7,164 bases of DNA, taken from Methanomassiliicoccaceae archaeon. GTDB taxonomy: Archaea > Thermoplasmatota > Thermoplasmata > Methanomassiliicoccales > Methanomethylophilaceae. Where the stretch lies: the NCBI GenBank assembly GCA_009776625.1, contig WRNL01000077.1, positions 1-7,164 on the forward strand, written 5' to 3'. The notes under the pieces are model-generated. The model searched no databases. It was given only the letters and a program-made list of their open reading frames with translations, and was not told where the DNA came from. Shown in pieces: positions 1-5,566 of this stretch (the first letter of the stretch is position 1; each line of letters opens with the position of its first letter). The translations under genes were made by a program, and so were the position numbers.

Positions 1-16
1 CGGGGCTCGGCTCCCT

Positions 17-67
17 GGCTCTGCCCCGGGGCGCGCCCCGCAGGGGCGCCGGCCCGGGGCAGGAGCC
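17..67. repeat. Long GC-rich hairpin at left edge
   Basis: A large inverted repeat. Bases 17-30 pair with 53-67 (CTGCCCCGGG against CCCGGGGCAG is perfect, and the stem continues to GGCTC/GAGCC with one bulged base). Nested inside is a second stem, GCGCCCC (33-39) with GGGGCGC (43-49), closing on a 3-base loop. Bases 8-14 (CGGCTCC) can also pair with 62-68. It could be the terminator of a gene left of the window or a REP-like element. No T-tract follows, so the role is open. Confidence 0.6.
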
Positions 68-71
68 GTGG

Positions 72-141
72 CGCATCCCCCGATGCGGCGGCAGGAGCCG
101 TTAAGGGACCTTCCCGCAGGGGGCCAGCGATGCCCGCAGGG
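72..141. repeat. Cluster of short GC-rich hairpins and repeated CCCGCAGGG
   Basis: A short hairpin is formed by CGCATC (72-77) and GATGCG (82-87) with a CCCC loop. The self-complementary motif CCCGCAGGG occurs at 113-121 and 133-141, and also at 37-45 inside the preceding hairpin. A 12-base direct repeat, GGCAGGAGCCGT, lies at 58-69 and 90-101. I see no gene in 1-299; the reading frame open from about 68 to 271 has no ribosome site and no recognisable content. Confidence 0.5.
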
Positions 142-220
142 CGCGTCCGACCCCTGCGGCGCACGGTGCGTGTCCGCCGTGCCGTTGGGTCGGAATGCTG
201 CCGCACGCATGAGAGCTGGC

Positions 221-228
221 TTATATAC
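221..228 (+). promoter_or_regulatory. TATA box for small-gene copy 1
   Basis: TTATATAC lies 72 bases before the TTG start. An archaeal start site about 26 bases downstream would fall near 251, giving a leader of about 49 bases. The same box, with the same preceding GAGAGCTGGC, recurs before copy 2 at the same distance. Confidence 0.6.
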
Positions 229-299
229 GCGGAACATGCTTGTGTCACTGCGGGACAGCAATGTTGCCTGATGGAAAAGAACAAGCCGGGTGATGGATC

Positions 300-506
300 T
301 TGAACAAGGCTGAGGGGGCGGAGCTGAAAAGGATATTCTTCAAGTACTACGACTGTAAGCAGATCGACGACTGGAACGACAAGGTCATGTTGGACAAGCT
401 GGAGGTGGCCGGTCACACGGAGTACATGTTCGAGGACGGCAAGGCCTACGCACAGGCGACTGTCTCAGGCAGGAGGCTCCACCGCCCCCCGCAGACCGAG
501 GGGTGA
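300..506 (+). CDS. Small hypothetical protein, family copy 1 (68 aa)
   Basis: First of seven related small genes in the window. I do not recognise a named family. The start is TTG, chosen because GGTGAT (289-294) sits five bases upstream and because the paralogues all begin MN-x-x-x-G. Shared pattern: an N-terminal helical stretch ending in FFKYY (residues 13-17), an acidic segment, a helix KVMLDKL-EVAG, then a beta-hairpin-like EDGKAYAQAT and GRRLH. The last part looks like the wing and following strand of a winged helix, so a DNA-binding or regulatory role is possible but only inferred. There is no signal peptide or membrane segment, so it should be cytoplasmic. It is the only copy with a cysteine (residue 19). 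It appears monocistronic, with its own TATA box and a strong hairpin right after the stop. Confidence 0.75.
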   Translation: MNKAEGAELKRIFFKYYDCKQIDDWNDKVMLDKLEVAGHTEYMFEDGKAYAQATVSGRRLHRPPQTEG

Positions 507-528
507 GGGGCCGGCGGAGCCGGGCCCC
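507..528 (+). terminator. Strong hairpin directly after copy 1
   Basis: GGGGCCGGC (507-515) pairs with the complementary GCC/GGCCCC arm (519-528) with one bulged G and a 3-base loop, starting immediately after the TGA. A second hairpin, CCCGGC (537-542) with GCCGGG (550-555), follows. There is no T-tract, so this may be a structure-only terminator or an mRNA 3'-end stabiliser. Copy 2 has no equivalent. Confidence 0.4.
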
Positions 529-635
529 GATGTCCTCCCGGCGACGCCCGCCGGGCGTGCCCAGCCCCTATGGCGGACGGCGTGCGTCCGCCGTGCCGTT
601 GGGTTGGAGGTGCTTCCACACGTATGAGAGCTGGC

Positions 636-643
636 TTATATCC
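636..643 (+). promoter_or_regulatory. TATA box for small-gene copy 2
   Basis: TTATATCC lies in the same context as the box before copy 1 (GAGAGCTGGC just upstream) and at an almost identical distance from the start, predicting a leader of about 49 bases. The Shine-Dalgarno GGTGAT at 704-709 leaves a 5-base gap to the TTG at 715. Confidence 0.6.
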
Positions 644-714
644 GCAACGCATGCTGGCATCACAGCAAGATGGCTGTGCCGCCTGCTGGAAACGAACAAG
701 TCTGGTGATAGATC

Positions 715-921
715 TTGAACAAGGTTGAGGGCAAGGAGCTTAACAGGATATTCTTCAAGTACTACGACCGTAGGCAGATCGACGATTGGAACGACAAGGT
801 CATGCTGGACAACCTGGAGGCGGCCGGTCACACGGAGTATCTGTTGGAGGACGGCAAGGCCTACGCACAGGCGACTGTCTCAGGCAGGAGGCTCCACCGC
901 CCCCCGCAGACCGAGGGGTGA
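715..921 (+). CDS. Small hypothetical protein, family copy 2 (68 aa)
   Basis: Closest relative of copy 1: same length, same TTG start, same GGTGAT ribosome site five bases upstream. The product differs from copy 1 at only about ten positions, mainly near the N-terminus (AEGAELK against VEGKELN) and in the middle (KLEVAG against NLEAAG, YMFEDG against YLLEDG). The C-terminal third, from AYAQAT to the end, is identical. The conserved FFKYYD, KVMLD-L, DGKAYA and GRRLH elements are intact, so it is probably functional rather than decaying. The TGA of an upstream-frame ORF overlaps its TTG (TTGA), as it also would at copy 1; I treat this as chance. Function is unknown; the same winged-helix-like suggestion applies. 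Confidence 0.75.
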   Translation: MNKVEGKELNRIFFKYYDRRQIDDWNDKVMLDNLEAAGHTEYLLEDGKAYAQATVSGRRLHRPPQTEG

Positions 922-1056
922 GGGGGGGCTGTGCCGATGACTCGTCTGGCAAAGTTCACCGGGCGTAGCCAGCCCCTGTGACGGACAGCACACGATATGC
1001 GTTCGCTGCGTCGTCGGGCCGGAGGCATCGCCACACACATTGTGGAGACTCACTAT

Positions 1057-1076
1057 CTCGTGAAGTATTACACGAG
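1057..1076. promoter_or_regulatory. Inverted repeat upstream of copy 3
   Basis: CTCGTG (1057-1062) and CACGAG (1071-1076) form a perfect 6-base inverted repeat around 8 bases (AAGTATTA). It starts where copies 1 and 2 have their TATA region. A smaller one, CCACA (1031-1035) with TGTGG (1041-1045), lies just before. It could be an operator or an RNA hairpin from an old terminator; the sequence does not decide. Confidence 0.35.
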
Positions 1077-1094
1077 GGTCGCTCGGAGCCGGGG

Positions 1095-1102
1095 TTTAAT
1101 AC
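1095..1102 (+). promoter_or_regulatory. Possible TATA box for small-gene copy 3
   Basis: TTTAATAC is the best TATA-like stretch before copy 3 and would place transcription start near 1125, a leader of about 36 bases. The position homologous to the TATA box of copies 1 and 2 (around 1053-1060) has lost the motif, so copy 3 may have acquired a different promoter. Confidence 0.35.
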
Positions 1103-1160
1103 CACGTGATGCCATGGGTGCGGGCAAGGGGGGGGTCGCAGCCCGCTCCAGGTGACCGCC

Positions 1161-1370
1161 ATGAACTCGTTGGAAGGGAAGAGGATGAGCCGTGTGTTCT
1201 TCAAATACTATCACGAGAGGCCCATTGAAAGCATGGACGACAAACGCATGATCGACCAGCTCGTCATAGCGGGATACACAGAAAGCACATTCAACAAAGA
1301 CGGCATAGCTGTCGCAAGAGCCACCTCTACCGGCAGGAAGCTGCACTCGGTCGTGCCTCCGGGGTATTGA
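1161..1370 (+). CDS. Small hypothetical protein, family copy 3 (69 aa)
   Basis: Divergent member, intermediate between the two subfamilies. The ATG at 1161 is chosen over the in-frame GTG at 1152 because AGGTGA (1150-1155) is the ribosome site, five bases upstream, and because all relatives begin MN. It keeps FFKYY, which copies 4-7 have as F(T/I)KYY, and has KRM-x-x-VF like copies 4-7, while the middle (DDKRMIDQLVIAGYTE) follows copies 1-2. The hairpin region has one extra residue (NKDGIAVARAT), and the tail (LHSVVPPGY) is unlike either group. There are no membrane segments. It is the last copy before the ATPase gene; a downstream gene-start remnant like those after copies 4-6 is not visible. 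Function is unknown. Confidence 0.75.
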   Translation: MNSLEGKRMSRVFFKYYHERPIESMDDKRMIDQLVIAGYTESTFNKDGIAVARATSTGRKLHSVVPPGY

Positions 1371-1557
1371 CCCCCTCCGAGCCTATGCCGTGCCGGTCAA
1401 AGACTGGTGGGGCCGGCCACCGACGTCTCGGGGGCGTGTGGGATCCTCCGTATACAGAACGGCGGATTGCGAGGGGCGAGGGTGAGCATGATTTCTCGTA
1501 TGGGTGCTGTCCGAGGAACAGAGCGATTGCATCAGCGGCATGGGGCGCATCCAATGG
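1371..1557. other. Gene-free stretch before the ATPase control region
   Basis: About 190 bases in which I see no supported gene, RNA or clear repeat. A frame opening on TTG at 1367 (overlapping the stop of copy 3) and running to 1570 has no ribosome site and a composition typical of chance frames. The short ORF found after copies 4-6 has no counterpart here. Confidence 0.5.
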
Positions 1558-1658
1558 GTCTCTGTTCTGAATAGAAACTTATGATATTTTACATCAAGTT
1601 TCCATTATTAACAGAAACATGATATAAAACTCAATGAGTTTCCATTTTAAACAGAAAC
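1558..1658. promoter_or_regulatory. Three 21-base palindromes at 40-base spacing (operator array)
   Basis: Two near-identical 21-base imperfect palindromes of the form GTTTC-N11-GAAAC lie at 1598-1618 and 1638-1658, differing only at the centre (CATTATTAACA against CATTTTAAACA). A degenerate third lies at 1558-1578 (GTCTC-N11-GAAAC). They start exactly 40 bases apart, close to four helical turns, so they face nearly the same side of the DNA. The full 40-base unit (1574-1613, 1614-1653) is repeated, including a GAAACTTATGATAT-like segment. The last site ends 9 bases before the TATA box of the ATPase gene. This is what a cooperative repressor or activator site would look like; the binding protein is unknown. 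The tract is AT-rich in otherwise GC-rich DNA. Confidence 0.7.
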
Positions 1659-1667
1659 TTAGATACA

Positions 1668-1676
1668 TTTATAAAA
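1668..1676 (+). promoter_or_regulatory. TATA box for the ATPase gene
   Basis: TTTATAAAA is the best TATA box in the window. Counting about 26 bases from its centre puts transcription start at about 1698, on the ATG itself. With no Shine-Dalgarno before the ATG, this predicts a leaderless mRNA. Confidence 0.7.
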
Positions 1677-1697
1677 TCCTCCCGCATATGTTACAGC

Positions 1698-2906
1698 ATG
1701 ATGGACATCGAGAGACCGGAATATCTCAAAAGGATCGCCGATTTCATAGGGAACCCGAACGCCAAAGTGGTCACCGGCGTCAGGAGGTGCGGGAAGTCCA
1801 CGCTCATGCGCCAGGTCTCGGAGCGGATAAGCTCCGGAGGGGATGCGAACGTGATCTACATAGACATGGAACTGATGGCGAACCGCCACCTCAGGGACAC
1901 GGACAGGTTCTACGGGCACGTCAAAGACAGCCTCGCCGAGGGCAAGAGGAACGCGCTGTTCGTGGACGAGGTGCAGGAAGTGGCCGAATGGGAATCCGCG
2001 GTACGCTCGCTGATAGCGGAGGGCGTCTGCGACATATACCTCACTGGCTCCAACTCCAGGCTCCTCTCGTCCGAGTATGCGACGTACCTGAGCGGGAGGA
2101 TCAACACGATGGAGATGCTCCCGCTATCGTTCAGGGAATGCAGGATGTTCAACGACGCGTTCTGCTCCCCCCGAACGGACGGGGAGCTCCTTTGGAAGTT
2201 CATAGAGACGGGAGGGTTCCCCCTGGTATGGCTGAGGGAGCAGGGCGACACGTCCACGTACCTCACGCTCAGGGACATACTGAACACCGTCAAGACGGTG
2301 GACATCATAAAAAGGTACGGGGTCAGGGACAGCGACCTCCTCGACAGGATATTCGCGTTCATCTGCGGCAACCTGGGCAACTACACGTCGCTGAACAACA
2401 TGTACAACGTCCTCCACACGGAGGACCGCGGCGTGTCGAGGAGCACGGTCTACAGCTACGTGGACCATCTGGAGTCCGCTTGCCTCGTGCACAAGGCGAG
2501 GGTCTACGACCTGAAGGGCAAGAGGCTGCTCTCGGAGAGGTACAAGTACTTCCTCGCGGACATAGGGCTCAAGCACGCCACCCTCGGCTACAGGTTCGAC
2601 GACATACCCGGGCACATGGAGAACATCCTCTACCTCGACATGAGAGCCAGGGGCTACGACGTGTGGGTCGGCGACAACTCCGGGAAGGAGGTGGACATCG
2701 TGGCGGAGAGGCTCGGGAGGAGGGTGTACATACAGTCAGTGTACCGGTTCTCGGAGGGCGCGGTGAAACGGGAGTTCGAGGGCCTCAGGGGGATAGACGA
2801 CAACCACCCGAAGTACGTGGTGACGATGGACGAGCACATGCGCGGGAACGTCGACGGGATCATATGCTGCGGGCTCGACGAGTTCCTGATGAAGGAGGAG
2901 TTCTGA
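1698..2906 (+). CDS. AAA-family ATPase with DUF4143-type C-terminal domain (402 aa)
   Basis: An AAA_14/DUF4143 ATPase, a family common in archaea and bacteria with no firmly settled role. Walker A is GVRRCGKST (residues 27-35). Walker B is ALFVDEVQ (86-93). A sensor-like TGSNS is at 116-120, followed by YLSGR (130-134). The C-terminal domain carries GKEVDIV (329-335, Asp333) and VYIQ (343-346), the restriction-nuclease-like fold region of DUF4143. The usual E-x-K of active nucleases reads Q-S-V, in line with the IQ-type subfamily, so it is probably not a working nuclease. Length is normal for the family. The start is ATG 1698; a second ATG follows at once (1701). There is no ribosome site, and the TATA position points to leaderless translation. 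It is preceded by a three-site palindrome array and converges with the methyltransferase gene. It is probably cytoplasmic. Confidence 0.9.
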   Translation: MMDIERPEYLKRIADFIGNPNAKVVTGVRRCGKSTLMRQVSERISSGGDANVIYIDMELMANRHLRDTDRFYGHVKDSLAEGKRNALFVDEVQEVAEWESAVRSLIAEGVCDIYLTGSNSRLLSSEYATYLSGRINTMEMLPLSFRECRMFNDAFCSPRTDGELLWKFIETGGFPLVWLREQGDTSTYLTLRDILNTVKTVDIIKRYGVRDSDLLDRIFAFICGNLGNYTSLNNMYNVLHTEDRGVSRSTVYSYVDHLESACLVHKARVYDLKGKRLLSERYKYFLADIGLKHATLGYRFDDIPGHMENILYLDMRARGYDVWVGDNSGKEVDIVAERLGRRVYIQSVYRFSEGAVKREFEGLRGIDDNHPKYVVTMDEHMRGNVDGIICCGLDEFLMKEEF

Positions 2907-2925
2907 CGCGGCCTCACGCCCGCCC

Positions 2926-2941
2926 GCCCCCCAGGAGGGGC
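2926..2941. terminator. Possible shared hairpin between convergent genes
   Basis: GCCCC (2926-2930) pairs with GGGGC (2937-2941) around a 6-base loop in the 36-base gap between the ATPase stop and the methyltransferase stop. It could end transcription from either side, but has no T-tract on either strand. Confidence 0.3.
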
Positions 2942-2942
2942 A

Positions 2943-4289
2943 TCAGGGTTGCCAGGCGCCGGCGGGGCTTGGGCCCCCGGCCGGCGACTGGCCAAGCGCG
3001 GCCTGCGCCGCGGCCCGGGGGCGGGGCAGATGCCCCTCCAGCAGCCTGGCGACCTCCTCCGCCCTCGCCGCGTCGTGGCAGGGGCTCACGTAGACCCCGA
3101 AGCCTTCGCCCGGGGTGGGCGGCAGCGGCCTCCCCTGCCCGCCCGTCACATAGTCCCCGTGCCTCCCTGTCCCCTCGGTGAACCTGCGGACGGTGGAGCC
3201 GATGGCCTCGATGCTGGAGTCGATCCCTATCCACGCCCTCCCCAGCTGCGATGCGGCGTCCAGCGTGGACCCCGAGCCGCAGAAGCAGTCCATAACCAGG
3301 TCGCCGGGGCCGGACGACGCCGAGACGATCCTCCTGAGCATGCCGATGTTCTTCTCCGTGGGATACCCGGTGACCCTGTCGTTCTGGTTGACGGAGTCCC
3401 TGCAGTCTAGCCAGATGTCCTGGACAGGCACCCCCTCGCTCTCGTCCAGATAGACCTTCCGGCGGGGGTTGCCCGTCCTGGACCAGTATATCTCCCCGTT
3501 CCGGTCGAGCTCCTCCAGCCTCTCCGGCGGGTACTGCCAGTGCTTGCCTGGAGGGGGGGAGACCCCCCTCCACGGCCTCCCCGTGCCCCCGTTCCTCTCG
3601 CCGGGCGCATGGATCGGGACCTTCTTGTAGCGCCTTCCCGTCCCCTCGTCCAGGCAGGGGTACTCCTTCAGGATGCGGTCTTCGTCCCATGGGACGTACG
3701 GCCTGTTCCAGACGTAATCGTCCGTCTTTGTGTAGAACAGGATGTAGTCCGAGACGTTCCCATAGGTGTTCCTGGTGTAGTTCTTGTTGCTGCATTTCCT
3801 CCGGGTGATCAGTGCCCTGAAGTTCCTCCCTCCGAACACCTCGTCCATCACCAGTTTCATATGGAACACCATGTTCGAGTCCAGGTGCAGGTACATCGAC
3901 CCGTCGTCGGAGAGGAGGTCGTGGATCAGGAGTAGCCGCCTCCTCATGAACTCGACGTACTCCGCCCCCTGGAGCGTGTCATCGTACGCGGCGTTCCGGT
4001 TCCTGCACTCGAAACGCCCGTTAGTAGAGAAAGGGGGGTCTATGTACGCCAGCCTGACCATGCCCTTGATGCCGCCTCCGGCCAGCTCCATGAGGACGTC
4101 GAGGTTGTCCCCGTAGTAGAGCCTGTTCGCCGGCGCCGGGGGGTTGACCTCGCAGACAAGGGCGCTCCTTTCGTACGGCGCCCCGCGGACGGCCTCCGCT
4201 TGGGCCTTGCCCCCGTAATGCAGGGCTGGCTCCGCGCCATTCGGCCTGCCTCTTTCAGAACTCGACTTCCTCGGTATGCCTGTCGCCAA
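2943..4289 (-). CDS. Site-specific DNA methyltransferase, beta class (type III Mod-like), 448 aa
   Basis: Transfers a methyl group from S-adenosylmethionine to adenine N6 or cytosine N4 in DNA. Motif order is that of beta-class enzymes: the catalytic IDPPF (83-87) follows YYGDNLDVL (58-66), and the cofactor-binding FCGSGST (336-342) comes late, preceded by YPTEKNIGMLRRIVSAS (309-325), typical of type III Mod proteins and related orphans. The middle (about 165-300) should hold target recognition. The last 60 or so residues are Ala/Pro/Gly-rich and look unconserved. The start is TTG at 4289: an in-frame TAA lies 18 bases upstream and no earlier start codon is available. GGGGGA upstream is a weak ribosome site. 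No restriction endonuclease gene is in view, so it is an orphan or its partner lies outside. It is convergent with the ATPase gene. Confidence 0.88.
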   Translation of the reverse strand: MATGIPRKSSSERGRPNGAEPALHYGGKAQAEAVRGAPYERSALVCEVNPPAPANRLYYGDNLDVLMELAGGGIKGMVRLAYIDPPFSTNGRFECRNRNAAYDDTLQGAEYVEFMRRRLLLIHDLLSDDGSMYLHLDSNMVFHMKLVMDEVFGGRNFRALITRRKCSNKNYTRNTYGNVSDYILFYTKTDDYVWNRPYVPWDEDRILKEYPCLDEGTGRRYKKVPIHAPGERNGGTGRPWRGVSPPPGKHWQYPPERLEELDRNGEIYWSRTGNPRRKVYLDESEGVPVQDIWLDCRDSVNQNDRVTGYPTEKNIGMLRRIVSASSGPGDLVMDCFCGSGSTLDAASQLGRAWIGIDSSIEAIGSTVRRFTEGTGRHGDYVTGGQGRPLPPTPGEGFGVYVSPCHDAARAEEVARLLEGHLPRPRAAAQAALGQSPAGGPSPAGAWQP

Positions 4290-4577
4290 TTTCCAGTTCC
4301 CCCGTTATCCAACTGCGCGTCAGCCGCTGCGGGATCATTCTCAACGTGATGACCGTCGCCTTAAGGTAATCCGATTGTGGGCTTCAGACTTGTAATCCCT
4401 GAAACGATTCATGCGTACACCTGTTTGGGACACGGTATGCATCGCTCCAATTTAGTCTTATTCTGGTCATTGTGGTATTTGCCACCGTCGTTCGGCCGCC
4501 CTTTCCAAAAAAGCAGTTTCTCACATGTTCACGCGTGGGGTGCAGAAGTCACGTAGACGCACAGTTCTGTCATAACC
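4290..4577. other. Intergenic stretch upstream of the methyltransferase and second array
   Basis: About 290 bases without a supported gene on either strand. It should contain the minus-strand promoter of the methyltransferase, but I see no convincing TATA box there; TAAGACTAAATT on the minus strand near 4448-4460 is a weak candidate. There is no tRNA or other RNA gene that I can recognise. Confidence 0.4.
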
Positions 4578-4581
4578 CGAG

Positions 4582-4589
4582 TTAAACGA
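4582..4589 (+). promoter_or_regulatory. Degenerate TATA box for small-gene copy 4
   Basis: TTAAACGA aligns with the TTAAATAA boxes of the next three units, and the following ACACGCACGCAC aligns with their ACACGCATGCA. Two positions differ, so this promoter may be weaker. Confidence 0.4.
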
Positions 4590-4697
4590 CACGCACGCAC
4601 ATCATTGGAGAGCAAAGACGGCCACACTGCATGACCCGAAGGGTCTGGCGACACATGCTGACCGCTTTGACGGGGGCGACCGCCAGGGAGGGTGCGC

Positions 4698-4907
4698 ATG
4701 AACAAGTTCAACGGGCATAGGATGAACGAGGTTTTCACCAAATACTATGGCGAGAGGGAGCTGGATCCGGAAGACAAGCCCATGCTGGACATGCTTCAAC
4801 TAGCACTCCAAATCGAGTTCGTGCTGAGGGACGGAAAAGCGTTCGCACGGGCGAGCGACATCGGGAGAGGGCTCCACTACCACCCATCCAAAAATCCCAG
4901 ACCGTGA
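4698..4907 (+). CDS. Small hypothetical protein, family copy 4 (69 aa)
   Basis: First of the second cluster. ATG 4698 is chosen over the in-frame GTG at 4692, which lies inside the ribosome site GGGAGGGTG. The product starts MNKFNGHRMNEVFTKYY and continues with an acidic turn (ELDPEDKP), a helix (MLDMLQLALQIEF), a hairpin-like VLRDGKAFARAS and GRGLHYHPSKNPRP. Its middle is nearly identical to copy 6, while its C-terminal 26 residues are identical to copy 5, a mosaic that points to gene conversion. It is cytoplasmic by appearance: no signal or membrane segment and no cysteine. The winged-helix-like end suggests, but does not show, nucleic acid binding. A 34-codon ORF follows after 7 bases. Confidence 0.82.
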   Translation: MNKFNGHRMNEVFTKYYGERELDPEDKPMLDMLQLALQIEFVLRDGKAFARASDIGRGLHYHPSKNPRP

Positions 4908-4914
4908 CCCCACC

Positions 4915-5019
4915 ATGACTGGGGACGGGCTGTGGGGCTGGATCCAGAGCATGCCGGTGTCCGCTTGCAACGACCGACAAGCCCTGCCGCCTTCCCCAAA
5001 GGAACCGCCTAAACGTTAA
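4915..5019 (+). pseudogene. Truncated start of a 270-aa-type gene (34 codons) after copy 4
   Basis: ATG 4915 opens MTGDGLWGWIQSMPVSA and runs to TAA at 5017-5019, inside the next unit's TATA box. Its first ten codons match the start of the 270-aa protein at 6219 (shared LWGWI, same 7-base distance from the preceding small gene). After about 16 codons the match stops and the frame reads Pro-rich sequence (ALPPSPKEPPKR) through the following spacer. It is best read as a remnant left by duplication. It could still be translated by coupling and act as a leader peptide; there is no strong ribosome site of its own. Confidence 0.6.
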
Positions 5020-5023
5020 ATAA
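5016..5023 (+). promoter_or_regulatory. TATA box for small-gene copy 5
   Basis: TTAAATAA, overlapping the stop codon of the preceding short ORF. It predicts a start near 5046 and a leader of about 87 bases before GTG 5133. The same box lies in units 6 and 7. Confidence 0.6.
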
Positions 5024-5081
5024 CACGCATGCACCTTCTCTGGTAGCGAGAACGGCTCCACTGTCTGGCCCCGAGTGGGCT

Positions 5082-5101
5082 GGCGGCCCAAGCATGCCGC
5101 C
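5082..5101 (+). promoter_or_regulatory. Leader hairpin of copy 5
   Basis: GGCGGC (5082-5087) and GCCGCC (5096-5101) form a 6-base stem with the loop CCAAGCAT, in the predicted 5' leader. The same structure recurs in units 6 and 7. The downstream CCAGG near the ribosome site, present in those units, is missing here (CTACTGAAAGGGAGG instead). Confidence 0.45.
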
Positions 5102-5132
5102 TGGACGGGGGCTACTGAAAGGGAGGGTGCGC

Positions 5133-5342
5133 GTGAACAAGTTCGACGGGCAGAGGATGAACGAGGTTTTCATCAAATATTATGACGAGAGGCCGTTGGA
5201 TCCAGAAGACGTGCCTATGCTAGACAAGCTCGAAAGAGCGCTCCAGATCGAGTTCGTGCTGAGGGACGGAAAAGCGTTCGCACGGGCGAGCGACATCGGG
5301 AGAGGGCTCCACTACCACCCCTCTAAGAATCCCAGACCGTGA
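5133..5342 (+). CDS. Small hypothetical protein, family copy 5 (69 aa)
   Basis: The start is GTG 5133, aligned with the ATG of copies 4, 6 and 7 and preceded by GGGAGGG at the same spacing. A longer frame opening at 5094 would translate the leader hairpin and is rejected. The first half resembles copy 7 (FIKYYDER, DVPMLDKLE-ALQIE), while the last 26 residues equal copy 4. It is distinguished by ERPLDPED (Pro where the other three of this group have Glu) and an Arg in LERALQ. There is no signal or membrane segment. It has its own promoter and leader and is followed after 7 bases by another truncated LWGWI ORF. Function is unknown. Confidence 0.82.
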   Translation: MNKFDGQRMNEVFIKYYDERPLDPEDVPMLDKLERALQIEFVLRDGKAFARASDIGRGLHYHPSKNPRP

Positions 5343-5349
5343 CCCCACC

Positions 5350-5457
5350 ATGACTGGGGACGGGCTGTGGGGCTGGATCCCGAGCATGTCGGTGTCCGCG
5401 CACGGCGGACGACGAGCCCTGCCGCCTTCCCCAAAGGAACCGCCTTACGTTAAATAA
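5350..5457 (+). pseudogene. Truncated start of a 270-aa-type gene (35 codons) after copy 5
   Basis: ATG 5350 encodes MTGDGLWGWIPSMSVSAH and ends at TAA 5455-5457, the last three bases of the next TATA box. The first 48 bases match 39 of the 48 at the start of the 270-aa gene, the best match of the three remnants (it shares LWGWIP). One base fewer than in its neighbours before the TATA box changes the final residues, yet the frame still closes there. It is either a remnant or a leader peptide; the sequence alone cannot tell. Confidence 0.6.
5450..5457 (+). promoter_or_regulatory. TATA box for small-gene copy 6
   Basis: TTAAATAA followed by CACGCATGCA, as in units 5 and 7. Predicted transcription start is near 5480, giving a leader of about 87 bases. 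Confidence 0.6.
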
Positions 5458-5515
5458 CACGCATGCATCTTCTCTGGTAGCGAGAACGGCTCCATTGTCT
5501 GGCCCCGAGGGGGCG

Positions 5516-5535
5516 GGCGGCCCAAGCGTGCCGCC
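5516..5535 (+). promoter_or_regulatory. Leader hairpin of copy 6
   Basis: GGCGGC (5516-5521) and GCCGCC (5530-5535) with the loop CCAAGCGT. A second, competing pairing is possible: CCTGG (5534-5538) with CCAGG (5552-5556), the latter running into the ribosome site GGAGG (5556-5560). A GC hairpin GCCCC/GGGGC (5502-5506, 5510-5514) sits just upstream. Confidence 0.45.
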
Positions 5536-5566
5536 TGGACGGGGGCTACCGCCAGGGAGGATGCGC

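Larger units (their letters stand above)
131..1060 (+). repeat. Diverged tandem repeat units carrying small-gene copies 1-3
   Basis: Leader regions before copies 1, 2 and 3 are related. Each begins with a GCCCGC(A/C)GGGCG- or CACCGGGCG-like stretch followed by CAGCCCCT-type sequence (about 131, 546 and 955 onward). The first two go on through the shared GTCCGCCGTGCCGTTGGGT and the TATA region (GAGAGCTGGCTTATAT), then GGTGAT and a TTG start. Period is 415 bases from unit 1 to unit 2. Unit 3 is strongly decayed: its counterpart of the TATA region reads ACTCACTATCTCG. Similarity between units 1 and 2 is clear by eye; unit 3 is weaker. Confidence 0.7.

Noticed and set aside
503..718. 71-codon frame between copies 1 and 2 ending in TTGA over the next start
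   Set aside because: It consists of the hairpins, promoter and leader of copy 2, with no ribosome site and no similarity to the LWGWI ORFs. The stop/start overlap is explained by the shared ATCTTGAAC sequence.
1367..1570. 67-codon frame after copy 3, checked as a possible LWGWI-type remnant
   Set aside because: Starts MTPSEP and has no LWGWI match or ribosome site.
1558..1658. CRISPR-like array (GTTTC...GAAAC repeats)
   Set aside because: The repeat ends resemble CRISPR repeats, but the repeats are 21 bases, the gaps are 19 bases and similar to each other, one repeat is degenerate, and there are only three just before a TATA box. An operator array fits better.
1634..3181. 515-codon open frame on the + strand
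   Set aside because: It overlaps the ATPase gene in another frame and reads Arg/Gly/His-rich sequence without motifs; a shadow of high GC content.
2914..3795. 293-codon open frame on the - strand
   Set aside because: It lies inside the methyltransferase gene in another frame, with low-complexity Arg/Gly composition and no motifs.
2949..4116. Several + strand frames across the methyltransferase gene
   Set aside because: Antisense shadows of the methyltransferase with no ribosome sites or recognisable domains.
4375..4420. tRNA-like anticodon arm (CAGACTTGTAATCCCTG)
   Set aside because: The stem has mismatches and there is no T-loop GGTTCGAAT or acceptor stem on either side; chance resemblance.
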